Shown here piece after piece: positions 17,110 through 26,192 of a stretch of DNA of 64,000 nucleotides. Numbering within the stretch: the stretch's first letter is position 1; each line of letters begins with the position of its first letter. The notes under the pieces were generated by a model that ran no database searches, was not told the DNA's origin, and saw only the letters and a program-made list of their open reading frames with translations. The stretch is from Pandoraea pneumonica (GTDB lineage Bacteria > Pseudomonadota > Gammaproteobacteria > Burkholderiales > Burkholderiaceae), in NCBI RefSeq assembly GCF_902459645.1, contig NZ_CABPSK010000006.1:124001-188000 (forward strand), written 5' to 3'. Made by a program: the position numbers and the translations under genes.

Positions 17110-17568
17110 ATGCAAGTGCTTGTCGACGCAGACGCCTGTCCTGCGGCCATCAAAGAGATCCTGTTTCGCGCCGCGCGGCGTGAAGAAATGACGGTGACGC
17201 TCGTCGCCAATCAATTTCTGCGCACACCGCCTTCGCCGTTCATCAAGGCGATTCAGGTGCCCTCGGGCTTCGACGTGGCCGACGCACGCATCGTCGAAAT
17301 GGTCGAGCCGGGCGATCTGGTGATCACCGCCGATATCCCGCTCGCCGCTGCCGTGCTGGAAAAAGGCGGCAATGCGCTCGATCCGCGCGGTAGCTGGTTT
17401 TCAGACGCCAACATCAAAGAGCGGCTCTCCGTGCGCGACATGATGGACCAGTTGCGCAGCGCCGGTATCGAGACCGGTGGCCCGGCACCATTTAGCCCGC
17501 GCGATAGTAAGGCGTTTGCCGGGGAACTGGACCGGTTTCTGGCTCGCCGCAGAACGTCACCGAAATAG
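17110..17568 (+). CDS. yaiI: YaiI/YqxD family protein (UPF0178, PIN-like)
   Basis: A 152-residue protein of the UPF0178 family. The N-terminus [11 protein letters not shown] and the later [16 protein letters not shown] are the conserved acidic motifs of the family, whose fold resembles PIN-domain nucleases. The function has not been established. The start at 17110 gives the conserved N-terminus; the frame also opens at 17077 without conservation. It is followed after 65 bp by a LysR gene on the same strand. Confidence 0.88.
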   Translation: MQVLVDADACPAAIKEILFRAARREEMTVTLVANQFLRTPPSPFIKAIQVPSGFDVADARIVEMVEPGDLVITADIPLAAAVLEKGGNALDPRGSWFSDANIKERLSVRDMMDQLRSAGIETGGPAPFSPRDSKAFAGELDRFLARRRTSPK

Positions 17569-17633
17569 AGACTGTCGACGACGCGCCGCCATCGATACAA
17601 TGCCTCTCCATCAGCGCAACGAGGTGGGCAGCG

Positions 17634-18545
17634 ATGGACAGTGTAGAAAACGTGCGAGCGTTCCTCGCCGTGGCCGAGATGGGCAGCTTCACGGCGGCGG
17701 CGCGCCGGCTCGACGTCTCGGCACCGGTGGTGACCAAGCGGGTCAGCGCGCTGGAGAAAGAACTCGATGTCCTGCTCTTTCAACGCACCACGCGCAGCCT
17801 CACGCTCACGGCCTCGGGGCGCGACATGCTCGGGAGTGCCCGCGACTTCCTCAGCGCCTATGAGCGTTTGTCAGAGCGCGCAGCAGTAGACGATCGGTCG
17901 CTCGGGGGCCGTTTGCGAGTCAAGGCCCCAGCATCGTTCACGAACCACTTTCTCGGCAAGCTGCTCAACGAGTTTTTCCTCTCGCACCCCAAGGCCAGCC
18001 TCGAACTGCAACTGGCAAACCGTGCCGTCGACCCGGTGCTCGAGAACTTCGACTTCGTGATTACCGGTTTGCCCGTCACCTACGACGGCGTCGAAGAATT
18101 CCCGCTGTGTCCGTTCAAGCGGCACGTCTACGCATCGCCCGGCTACCTGGCGCAACACGGCACCCCGGCGCACCCGTCGGATTTGCCCGGGCATCGCTGC
18201 CTGCTTTATTCGTATCAAAGCACCGTGCGCACGTGGACGTTTACCGACGCGCGCGCGGGCGATATTCAGGTGAGCGTCGACGGCGGCTTTGCGACCAACG
18301 ATATCGATGCCATGCACAACGCCTGCGTCGACGGGATGGGCGTGGCGATTCTGCCCCGCTATCGCGCCAACGACAGCGTGCAGGCTGGGCGTTTGGTGCA
18401 ACTGCTGCCTGGATACGGACTGCCCGACTATTGGATAAAGGTGTTGCGTCCGGCCCATCATCACAACCCCAAGCTGTTTCACGCATTGCTCGATTTTCTC
18501 GTCGCCGGACTCGCGAAACTCGAAGCGCAGGGCACGTATCTGTAG
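17634..18545 (+). CDS. LysR-type transcriptional regulator
   Basis: A 303-residue LTTR of the large DsdC/GcvA-like or CrgA-like group. The HTH (GSFTAAARRLDVSAPVVTKRVSALEKEL) covers about residues 16-43, and the effector domain contains GLPVTYDGVEEFPLCPFKRHVYASPGYL. The ATG at 17634 is preceded by GAGGTGGG. No divergent partner lies next to it. Its likely target, judged only by position, is the porin/MFS unit that follows after 255 bp. Confidence 0.88.
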   Translation: MDSVENVRAFLAVAEMGSFTAAARRLDVSAPVVTKRVSALEKELDVLLFQRTTRSLTLTASGRDMLGSARDFLSAYERLSERAAVDDRSLGGRLRVKAPASFTNHFLGKLLNEFFLSHPKASLELQLANRAVDPVLENFDFVITGLPVTYDGVEEFPLCPFKRHVYASPGYLAQHGTPAHPSDLPGHRCLLYSYQSTVRTWTFTDARAGDIQVSVDGGFATNDIDAMHNACVDGMGVAILPRYRANDSVQAGRLVQLLPGYGLPDYWIKVLRPAHHHNPKLFHALLDFLVAGLAKLEAQGTYL

Positions 18546-18800
18546 TTTTCGGTGCGACGGTTTCAACTGACGAACCGTCGTCGCCGCGCCTGACCGAAAT
18601 CTCACGATTATTTCCGAATCGCGTGTTCTGAACTTCCACTTCGCCCCTATATTGCGGGGCCGCGTTCGCCCATTATTCTCGCCAGCCGATGCGCGCTCGT
18701 CGCGACCCCGGCACACAAGAGACAGCTCGCAGCGTCAGCGTTTCGCATAGACGCGCCGGGCACGAACGAACAAAAAATAAGAGAGATACAGGAGACAACC

Positions 18801-19943
18801 GTGAAGCACTGGATCGCCTGCTTGCCGCTTGCGGCATGCTCGCTGGGCGCGTTCGCGCAAAGCAACGTGACAATCTACGGCGCGGTCGACGCCGCCATGA
18901 CCTACGTGAACAATAGCGGCGGCAAGTCGGCGTGGCAGGCAGCCAGCGGCGGGCGCGCGGGCGACAAGTTCGGCTTCAGCGGCGTGGAGGATCTTGGCGG
19001 CGGCTTGTCGGCAATCTTCACGCTCGAAGCGGGCTTCAACATCATGAACGGCGTCTCGCAACCGTCGAACACGTTGTTCGGTCGGCAGGCCTTTGTCGGC
19101 TTTTCCGATAAGCGGCTCGGCACGCTCACGATCGGCCATCAGTATTCGATGACCAACGACTACTTCGTGCCGCTGTCGACGTCGTTTATGTTCGCAGGCG
19201 GGTTGGGTGCGACGCTGGGCGACATCGACGGCTCGTGGAATTACAACAAGATCAATAACGTCATCAAGTACGAAAGCCAGACGTACAGCGGGCTGAAGTT
19301 CAGCACGATGTTTTCGTTCGGCAACGTCGCGGGCAACTTCGCACAAGACCGGACGTACGGTTTCGGCGCGTCGTATACGAACGGCGGCCTGCAAGTTGCC
19401 GGTGCGTACATGAACATGCGCACGCCGGGCACGTCGATCTACGGCGGCACGAGCGTGGCGCAGCCGGGCGCCGCCTATTCGAACCCGGTCACCAACCCGA
19501 TCTTCCAGAACTACGTCACGGCGACGAGCCAGCAAGTTGTCGGGGGCGGTGCGAAATACACCTGGGGCAACTCGCAGGTCTCGGCGATGTACGAGAACGT
19601 GCGCTTCCTCGATATCGTGCGCACGGCAGCCAATCCGCTGGCACCACCCAACGCGGTCTTCAACAACTATCAGATCAATTACGGCTACTCGTTCACGCCT
19701 CGTACGATGGCCGGTGTCGGCTATCAATACAGCTTTGCGCCGGGCGGACACTATCAGTCGGTCGAGGGCGGCGCCGCCTACAATTTCTCGAAGACGACGT
19801 ACCTCTACGGCATTCTCGTCTGGCAGCACGCAAGCGGGCACGATTCGACCGGCAATGTGGCGGTGGCCGATATTTTCGGTCTGACGGCCTCGACCACCCC
19901 CAACCAGTTGGCCGTGCGCGTCGGTTTGCGCAAGGTGTTCTGA
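18801..19943 (+). CDS. Gram-negative porin (Burkholderia OmpC-like)
   Basis: A 380-residue outer-membrane trimeric porin. A Sec signal peptide ends near LGAFA-QSNVTIYG (cleavage after about residue 19). The mature start QSNVTIYGAVDAAMTYVNN, the LFGRQAFVGFSDKRLGTLTIGHQY motif and the terminal phenylalanine (VGLRKVF) are typical of betaproteobacterial porins. The start is GTG at 18801 with AGGAGACAACC directly upstream. It is followed after 25 bp by an MFS transporter, so it probably provides the outer-membrane entry for that catabolic set. Confidence 0.93.
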   Translation: MKHWIACLPLAACSLGAFAQSNVTIYGAVDAAMTYVNNSGGKSAWQAASGGRAGDKFGFSGVEDLGGGLSAIFTLEAGFNIMNGVSQPSNTLFGRQAFVGFSDKRLGTLTIGHQYSMTNDYFVPLSTSFMFAGGLGATLGDIDGSWNYNKINNVIKYESQTYSGLKFSTMFSFGNVAGNFAQDRTYGFGASYTNGGLQVAGAYMNMRTPGTSIYGGTSVAQPGAAYSNPVTNPIFQNYVTATSQQVVGGGAKYTWGNSQVSAMYENVRFLDIVRTAANPLAPPNAVFNNYQINYGYSFTPRTMAGVGYQYSFAPGGHYQSVEGGAAYNFSKTTYLYGILVWQHASGHDSTGNVAVADIFGLTASTTPNQLAVRVGLRKVF

Positions 19944-19968
19944 CGTCATCGAAGGAGCCTGAACTCGC

Positions 19969-21339
19969 ATGGCAAACACCATCGCTTCACCTAACGCGTC
20001 GGCACCGCTGGATTTGCAGTCGTTTCTCTACCCACGCCCTATGTCGGGCCTTCAGTGGCGTGTCGTCGTGCTGTGTTTCCTGATTGTCGCCATCGATGGC
20101 ATCGATATTGGGCTGGCGGCGTACATCGCGCCAGCCGTGCGGCGCGAGTGGGGGCTGTCGGTCGCGGAACTCTCCCCGATTTTCGTCTCCGCGCTGCTCG
20201 GGATGATGGCTGGCTCGCTGCTGTTCGGGCCGCTGGCTGACCGCCGTGGACGGCGCTTCGTGTTGCTGGCATCGGTCGCCACGTTCGGTCTGGCGACGCT
20301 CGCCACGCTGTTCGCGACCAACGTCACCGAGTTGTCGATACTGCGATTCATCGCCGGGGCCGGTATCGGCGGCGCTTCGCCCGCGGCCGTCACGCTCACG
20401 GCCGAGTACGCGTCGGGCAAGCGCAAGCTATCGATCATCACACTGATGATGTGTGGCAATTCGATGGGCTCCGCCTTCGGTGGCGTGGTCGCCTCGCAGA
20501 TCATCGAACGCCACGGCTGGCACGCCATGGTGCTCGTGGGCGGCGTACTGCCACTGTTGTTGCTGCCGGTCTTGTGGGCGCTGCTGCCCGAGTCGATGCG
20601 CTTTCTCGCGTTGCGCCGCCCCGATGAACAGGACCGCTTGCGCGCCTTGGGCCGCAAGATCGCCCCGGATGTCGTCACGTCGCAGACGACGTTCGTCGCG
20701 CTGGAAACCAAACAAAGCCGCTCGCCGGTGCGCGAATTGCTGATCGCGCCGTACGCTCGCGGCACGGTGTTGCTGTGGGCGGCTTTCTTCATGGGTCTTT
20801 CCGTGCTGTATCTGATGGCTAGCTGGCTGCCGACCATCATTACAAATTCCGGTGGCTCGATGCGCAACGCAGCACTCATCACCGCGTTATGGTCGATTGG
20901 CGGCACGACGGGCGGTCTGTTGCTCGGGCGTGTGATGGATAGCGCGCGACCGGCATGGGTGCTGGGCGCGGCTTACACGGTCGCCTTCGTCACCGTGATC
21001 TGCATCGGCCGGACGTTCGGCAACGCGGCAGTGCTGGCACCGCTCGTCTACATCGCCGGTGTTTGCATCAGCGGCACGCAGGTCGGTCTCAATGGATTGG
21101 CGGCGACGTATTACCCCACCGCCAATCGGGCCACGGGGGTTGCATGGGCGACAGGCATCGGTCGCTTCGGCTCCATACTCGGTTCCAGCGTCGGCGGGAT
21201 CCTGCTCGGCTCGGGCATGGCCTATCCGGTGCTGTTCTTGATCGTGGGCGTCCCGGCACTGCTCGCCGCCTTGAGCATGTTTGCGATGCCCGCGACCCGG
21301 CGTGAAGCGGCATCGACGTTATCGCCTGCGACTCGTTGA
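19969..21339 (+). CDS. MFS transporter, aromatic acid:H+ symporter-like
   Basis: A 456-residue inner-membrane carrier with 12 membrane spans. The motif between spans 2 and 3 (GPLADRRGRRFVLL) and the N-terminal DGIDIGLAAYIAPA, where an Asp in span 1 precedes the helix, are typical of the AAHS group. It is preceded by AAGGAGCC and lies between a porin and a dehydrogenase set, so it likely imports an aromatic or sugar-like acid oxidised by the downstream enzymes. The substrate is unproven. Confidence 0.88.
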   Translation: MANTIASPNASAPLDLQSFLYPRPMSGLQWRVVVLCFLIVAIDGIDIGLAAYIAPAVRREWGLSVAELSPIFVSALLGMMAGSLLFGPLADRRGRRFVLLASVATFGLATLATLFATNVTELSILRFIAGAGIGGASPAAVTLTAEYASGKRKLSIITLMMCGNSMGSAFGGVVASQIIERHGWHAMVLVGGVLPLLLLPVLWALLPESMRFLALRRPDEQDRLRALGRKIAPDVVTSQTTFVALETKQSRSPVRELLIAPYARGTVLLWAAFFMGLSVLYLMASWLPTIITNSGGSMRNAALITALWSIGGTTGGLLLGRVMDSARPAWVLGAAYTVAFVTVICIGRTFGNAAVLAPLVYIAGVCISGTQVGLNGLAATYYPTANRATGVAWATGIGRFGSILGSSVGGILLGSGMAYPVLFLIVGVPALLAALSMFAMPATRREAASTLSPATR

Positions 21340-21372
21340 ACGCACTTTTCTCAATCACTGGATACACGACTC

Positions 21373-22053
21373 ATGGCATTTCCCGGTCCGGCGTTTCTCG
21401 CACTCTGGAATGACGTCACGCCGCAGCACGCGCAGGAGTACAACCGCTGGCACACGCGCGAGCATGTGCCGGAGCGCGTCGGTATCGACGGCTTCATCGA
21501 AGGCCGTCGCTATCGTCATGCCCAGCCGGGGCAGCGCGAATATTTCACCGCTTATGGCGCGGTGTCGCCCGAAGTGTTCCGCTCGCTGGCCTATCTGAAC
21601 GTGATCGATGAGCCGACCCCTTGGTCCGCCAATATGCGCTCGACGTTGACCCACGTGCTGCGCGCCCCGTGCCGGACGCTGGCATCGACCGGCGGCGGCA
21701 CAGGCGGGGCGCTCGCATGCGTGCGGATCCATGCGCCAGCCACCGCTGGGGCCGCAGCGGTGCCGTTGGTGCAGGCGTGCGCTGCACTCGAGGGGGCCGT
21801 CGCCGCGCATCTTGGTGAGGTGTTCGATGCGCAGCCGAATGCTTTTGCGCATTGGAAATCGCCGGATATGCCCACGCATGTGCTGCTTGTCGAGACGGAA
21901 GACCGCACGGCAGCCAGTGCATTGCGGGAGCGCGTGACGGCGCTCGTTGCCGATGCGTTGCCGGTCTCGATGCCACCCGAGGTCGACGTGTATTCGCTGA
22001 TCTTTGCGATCGGTCACGACGATGTCGACATTTCGTTGCGCCGTACCCAGTAA
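21373..22053 (+). CDS. Hypothetical protein, possible dimeric ferredoxin-like (EthD-like) fold
   Basis: A 226-residue soluble protein that I do not recognise as a named enzyme. The N-terminal half (residues 8-45, LWNDVTPQHAQEYNRWHTREHVPERVG with IDGFIEGRRY) resembles small alpha/beta dimeric-barrel proteins, in which a Trp-His-x3-His element faces the cavity. The second half looks like a diverged repeat. No signal peptide is seen. It is co-directional between an MFS transporter and a zinc dehydrogenase, which suggests a role in handling the same substrate. Confidence 0.6.
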   Translation: MAFPGPAFLALWNDVTPQHAQEYNRWHTREHVPERVGIDGFIEGRRYRHAQPGQREYFTAYGAVSPEVFRSLAYLNVIDEPTPWSANMRSTLTHVLRAPCRTLASTGGGTGGALACVRIHAPATAGAAAVPLVQACAALEGAVAAHLGEVFDAQPNAFAHWKSPDMPTHVLLVETEDRTAASALRERVTALVADALPVSMPPEVDVYSLIFAIGHDDVDISLRRTQ

Positions 22054-22099
22054 TCGCGCGTATCGACGCGACCCCACAAGATTGACGGAGTCTCCCCGG

Positions 22100-23128
22100 A
22101 TGAAAGCCCTTCAGAAAACCACTGCCGCCTTCGGCCTCGAATGGCGCGATGTCCCCGAACCCGAGCAGCCCGGCGAACACGATGTCATCGTCGACGTGAC
22201 CGCCGCCGGTATTTGCGGCAGCGACGTGCATATCTACGATTGGTCAGGCGGCTACGACTTCTTGCGCTCGGCGTTTCCGGTGACGCTCGGTCATGAGTTC
22301 GCGGGACGCGTCGCAACTGTAGGCACGCAGGTCAGCACCCTGACGCCGGGTGACGCTGTCGTCGTCATTCCCTCGGTCGAGTGCGGAGTGTGCGAGTTTT
22401 GCGTGTCCGGACGCGTCGACGAATGCCGCGACCGCCGCGGCATCGGCATGATGCGCGACGGTGCATTTGCGAACCGCGTGCGCGTGCCAGCGCGAAATTG
22501 CCTGACGTTGCCGCCCGGCATGGATGCAGGTGTAGCGTCGCTCGCCGAGCCGCTTTCGATCGGGATGTCCGCCGTGAAGACCGCAGAGGTGAAAGCGGGA
22601 GACCGCGTGCTGGTCATGGGGCCGGGTACCATCGGACAGGCCATTGCGGTGCTGGCGAAGGCGCGTGGCGCTCGCGTGGCTATCGTCGGACACAACGACG
22701 CCGAGCGTCTGGCGACGGCGCGCGCACTGGGCATCGCGGCCACGCTCGATCTGGAGGGGGCACCCGACGGTGCAATGCGCACGCTATTGGGCGATGACGA
22801 GTACGACATCGTGATTGAAGCGACTGGCGTTGGCGCAGCGGTGCAAGCCGGGCTCGACGTGCTGCGGCCGTCTGGGGTGTTTGTGGTCTGCGGCATTCAC
22901 GGCAAGCCGATCAGTTTCGACGGCGCAAAACTCGTGCGCCAGCGCCATCAAATTCGCGGCACCTATCGCGCTACGCGCGCGACGTGGCAAGAGGTGCGAG
23001 ATTTTCTCGTTGCCAACCATGCCGCGCTCGCACCGATGGTGACGCACCGGTTGCCGCTTTCGCAGGCGATCGAGGGGTTCGAGATGGCGCGCAAGAAAAT
23101 CGGGTCGAAGATCGTACTGGTGCCTTGA
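22100..23128 (+). CDS. Zinc-dependent alcohol/polyol dehydrogenase (MDR family)
   Basis: A 342-residue medium-chain dehydrogenase. The catalytic Zn ligand Cys in AGICGSD, the GHEFAG motif and the four-Cys structural zinc loop (ECGVCEFCVSGRVDEC) are present. The Rossmann motif reads VLVMGPGTIGQAIAV. It resembles threonine or sorbitol dehydrogenases and oxidises a secondary alcohol with NAD(P). The ATG at 22100 is preceded by GACGGAG; the extended frame from 22004 overlaps the upstream gene. Neighbours suggest a sugar-acid or polyol route that also uses the 6-phosphogluconate dehydrogenase homologue. Confidence 0.9.
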   Translation: MKALQKTTAAFGLEWRDVPEPEQPGEHDVIVDVTAAGICGSDVHIYDWSGGYDFLRSAFPVTLGHEFAGRVATVGTQVSTLTPGDAVVVIPSVECGVCEFCVSGRVDECRDRRGIGMMRDGAFANRVRVPARNCLTLPPGMDAGVASLAEPLSIGMSAVKTAEVKAGDRVLVMGPGTIGQAIAVLAKARGARVAIVGHNDAERLATARALGIAATLDLEGAPDGAMRTLLGDDEYDIVIEATGVGAAVQAGLDVLRPSGVFVVCGIHGKPISFDGAKLVRQRHQIRGTYRATRATWQEVRDFLVANHAALAPMVTHRLPLSQAIEGFEMARKKIGSKIVLVP

Positions 23129-23235
23129 GCCGTTAATGTTTTGACGCAACCCCGTGAGACCCGGCGTGTCCCAATGAGGCGTAAAGTTAGCAAATTCCTG
23201 ACTGAGCGCATCAACCATCGAAAGGAGGGCACGCT

Positions 23236-24297
23236 ATGCAAGTGGGCATGATTGGATTGGGCCGCATGGGCGCGGACATCGTGCGGCGTTTGACTCAGCA
23301 CGGGCATCAATGCGTGGTTCACGACGTGCGTCCAGCGGCGATCGCCGCGTTGGAAGCCGAAGGCGCCGTTGGCGCAGACTCGCTCGCGACGATGGTCTCG
23401 AAGTTGAGCGCGCCCCGAACCGTCTGGCTGATGGTGCCTGCCGCGACGGTCGAGGAAACGCTGGCGCAAATCACGCCCTTGCTCTCACCGGGCGACATCC
23501 TGATCGACGGCGGTAACTCGCATTTTCGCGACGGCATTCGGCGCGGTGCGGAACTCGGTCAAAAGCAGATCCACTTCGTCGATGTCGGTACAAGCGGCGG
23601 CATTGCCGGACTGAAGCGAGGCTATTGCCTCATGATCGGCGGCGAAAAGGATGTCGTGACCCATCTGACGCCGATCTTTCGCGCGCTCGCCCCCGGCGGT
23701 AACGACGGCCCAGAGGCAGTGAAGGCCGCCGGTCAACACGCTAGCGACGACCGCGCTGCGGCCGAATACGGCTACTTGCATTGCGGTCAGCACGGCGCGG
23801 GCCATTTCGTGAAGATGGTTCACAACGGCATCGAGTACGGCATGATGGCCGCCATTGCCGAAGGGCTGAACATCCTCAAGCAGGCAGACATCGGTAAGCA
23901 CGCGCAAGAGGTCGGTGCCGAGATCACGCCGCTGCGAAACCCCGAGTATTACCAATACGATTTTGCGTTGCCGGAGATTGCCGAAGTTTGGCGGCACGGC
24001 AGTGTGATCGATTCGTGGTTGCTCGACCGGATTGCCGGGGCATTGCGTGGCGACCCTGCGCTGAGCCAGTTCGCCGGGCACGTGTCGGATTCCGGCGAAG
24101 GGCGTTGGACGCTGGAGGCTGCTATCGACGAGGCCGTGCCAGCACCGGTGCTGAGTGCTGCGCTGTTTTCGCGCTTCAGCTCGCGAGGGCAGGACGGCTT
24201 CGCCAATCAGGTGCTGTCGGCCATGCGCCACGCGTTCGGCGGGCATCACGAAACCGTTGCCAAGGCATCGGTGCCGTCATCGAAAAGCGATAGCTGA
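23236..24297 (+). CDS. gnd: 6-phosphogluconate dehydrogenase (decarboxylating), short YqeC-type
   Basis: A 353-residue enzyme that oxidatively decarboxylates 6-phosphogluconate to ribulose 5-phosphate. The N-terminal Rossmann motif is MIGLGRMGADI. DGGNSHFRDGIRR and the active-site HFVKMVHNGIEYGMM are intact. At about 350 residues it is the short form often annotated as NAD-dependent, as against about 470 for the classical enzyme. AAAGGAGGG precedes the ATG at 23236. It closes the porin/MFS/dehydrogenase group. Confidence 0.9.
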   Translation: MQVGMIGLGRMGADIVRRLTQHGHQCVVHDVRPAAIAALEAEGAVGADSLATMVSKLSAPRTVWLMVPAATVEETLAQITPLLSPGDILIDGGNSHFRDGIRRGAELGQKQIHFVDVGTSGGIAGLKRGYCLMIGGEKDVVTHLTPIFRALAPGGNDGPEAVKAAGQHASDDRAAAEYGYLHCGQHGAGHFVKMVHNGIEYGMMAAIAEGLNILKQADIGKHAQEVGAEITPLRNPEYYQYDFALPEIAEVWRHGSVIDSWLLDRIAGALRGDPALSQFAGHVSDSGEGRWTLEAAIDEAVPAPVLSAALFSRFSSRGQDGFANQVLSAMRHAFGGHHETVAKASVPSSKSDS

Positions 24298-24333
24298 GGG
24301 CGCTTGTTGCCGCTTGGTGCCGCCAGTTGCCGC

Positions 24334-25251
24334 TCATTGGAGCAACGGCGGCAGTTCGGTTTTGAGAAAGTCGACCAGCGCGCGCACCGCAGGCATCATG
24401 CCGCGCCGTGTCGGAAACAGGATCGCGAGGCGTCCTTCCCGGGAGCGCCATTCGGGCAGGACGATGCGCAATCCACCCGACGCGATCTCGTTCGTGCACG
24501 CGTACAACGGCAGGCTGGCGATGCCCATGCCAGCTAGCGCGGCTTCCTTGAGCGTGGCGATGTTGTCGCTTTGCAGCCGAGGGTGCGCGATCGGTGTGGT
24601 GACGTCGCCGCGCGCACCGATCAGCCGCACCGCACTGACCGGCTCGTTGATCGGTGCGTAGACCATCAGGTCGCCGTGCGGCAGGGCGTCCGGGGTCGCT
24701 ATCGCAACGTTGCGCTTTAGATATTCGGGGCTGGCAACCAGTCCCCAGCGCACGGTGCACAAAGGTGCTTGCACCAGACTCGACGCCTCCACTTCGAAAC
24801 CCATTCCCCGCACCACCACGTCGACGTTTTCTTCGACCAGATCCACTTGCCGGTTGCTCGCCTGTATCGCCAGCCTCACCTTGGGGTGCTGCGCCATGAA
24901 GCGGGGCAGCACGTGCGCGAGCACGATGTCGGTGACAGCCACCGGCATGCTCACGCGCACCAGCCCTGACGGCTCGGCCGTGCGCTGTCGAACCGCATCT
25001 TCCCCAGCGCTGGCGGCGGCGATCATGGCGCGGCAATGCTCGTAGAGCTCCTGCCCTGCGTCGGTCAGGCTCAATCGCCGTGACGTGCGGTGCAGCAGCC
25101 GAACGCCAAGGTTCGCTTCTAAATCGGTAATTCGACGGGAGATGCGGGACTTGCTCACGCCCAGCCGCTCGCCGGCCGCCGTGAAGCCATGCTGCTCCAC
25201 CACTTGCGCGAACAAATATAGGTCGTTCAGATCGAGAGAGACGGGCGTCAT
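24334..25251 (-). CDS. LysR-type transcriptional regulator
   Basis: A 305-residue LTTR of the CrgA/DhcR-like type. The HTH (HGFTAAGERLGVSKSRISRRITDLEANLG) covers about residues 19-47, and the effector domain contains VVRGMGFEVEASSLVQAPLCTVRWGLVASPEYL. It is divergent from an exported isochorismatase-like hydrolase and pirin pair, with 197 bp between. The short palindrome at 25311-25322 lies in that gap. Regulation of the pair in response to redox or quinone stress is a reasonable inference. Confidence 0.9.
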   Translation of the reverse strand: MTPVSLDLNDLYLFAQVVEQHGFTAAGERLGVSKSRISRRITDLEANLGVRLLHRTSRRLSLTDAGQELYEHCRAMIAAASAGEDAVRQRTAEPSGLVRVSMPVAVTDIVLAHVLPRFMAQHPKVRLAIQASNRQVDLVEENVDVVVRGMGFEVEASSLVQAPLCTVRWGLVASPEYLKRNVAIATPDALPHGDLMVYAPINEPVSAVRLIGARGDVTTPIAHPRLQSDNIATLKEAALAGMGIASLPLYACTNEIASGGLRIVLPEWRSREGRLAILFPTRRGMMPAVRALVDFLKTELPPLLQ

Positions 25252-25310
25252 CGGGGTTTCGGTTGGGCGGCGTGGGTCATGTTCATCGTTCTATACATGC
25301 AACGATAGGT

Positions 25311-25322
25311 TGTCAAATGACA
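25311..25322. promoter_or_regulatory. Short palindrome in the LysR / isochorismatase intergenic region
   Basis: TGTCA-AA-TGACA is a perfect 5-bp inverted repeat in an AT-rich segment, 60 bp before the LysR start and 127 bp before the hydrolase start. It is a plausible LTTR operator for divergent control. The whole 25252-25448 gap has no gene. Confidence 0.45.
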
Positions 25323-25448
25323 TATTTATCTATTGTCGTTGCGTAAATATGATTCATTTCAACCGGCGCCGATGGGTACCGGTCTTTGACCCGGTGCCGA
25401 ATGTTCGATGCAGCGGGTCGCTTACCGACGCTAACGCTCCCGAAGATC

Positions 25449-26186
25449 ATGAAAACGAACCCTCTCCTGAATGCTTTTGCCCTCGCATTTGCTGTCGCGA
25501 CGACGGCTGCCGTCCCGGCCAAAACGGCCAGTGCTGCGGGTGCAGCGCCCGTGACGAATGCTGTCGCCCCCTCGGGCGCCCCGTACTCCCTGCTCTCGCG
25601 CGATAACACGGTGCTGGTGCTGGTCGATCACCAGATCGGCTTGTTCACCGGTGTTCGCGATATGGACGTGGGCCAACTCAAGCACAACGTCGTCGCGCTG
25701 GCGAAGGCGGCGAAAACGCTCGGTATTCCGGTCATCATGACTGCGACGGTGCCCGATGGCATGTGGGGCCCGACTATTCCCGAATTGGCTGCCGCATTGC
25801 CGGGCGTGCCCGTGATCAGCCGCACATCGATCAATGCGTGGGACGACCCCAATGTGCGGGCCGCCATCGAAAAGACCGGCCGCAAGCAAGTGCTGATCGC
25901 GGGGGTATCGCTCGAAGTCTGTGCCACGTTCCCGGCACTCTCGCTCAAGGCGGCTGGCTACGATCCGCGCGTTGTACTCGACGCGTCGGGCACGTTCACC
26001 GATGCCAAGCGTACGGTGGGTCTCCAGCGCCTTGCCGGTGCGGGCATTCCTGTCACCGACTACGCCACCGCTGGGGTGGAAATGCTGCACGGCAACGACG
26101 ATCCCAAAGCGGCACAGGTCTATGCCGATCTCGATATGCCATTCGCCAATCTGGTTTGGCAATACAAGAACGCCCTCAGCAAGTGA
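25449..26186 (+). CDS. Isochorismatase-family hydrolase with signal peptide (YcaC-like)
   Basis: A 245-residue cysteine hydrolase. The domain starts near residue 50. The acid Asp60 (VLVDHQIGLF) and nucleophile Cys158 (GVSLEVC) are visible, with TSINAWDDP typical of YcaC-like members. Unusually for the family, it begins with a classical exported N-terminus (hydrophobic core from about residue 8, ending near ASAAGAAP), so it should act in the periplasm. The ATG at 25449 follows CGAAGATC; a frame from 25386 is less likely. The pirin gene starts 6 bp later. Confidence 0.82.
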   Translation: MKTNPLLNAFALAFAVATTAAVPAKTASAAGAAPVTNAVAPSGAPYSLLSRDNTVLVLVDHQIGLFTGVRDMDVGQLKHNVVALAKAAKTLGIPVIMTATVPDGMWGPTIPELAAALPGVPVISRTSINAWDDPNVRAAIEKTGRKQVLIAGVSLEVCATFPALSLKAAGYDPRVVLDASGTFTDAKRTVGLQRLAGAGIPVTDYATAGVEMLHGNDDPKAAQVYADLDMPFANLVWQYKNALSK

Positions 26187-26192
26187 GCCAAC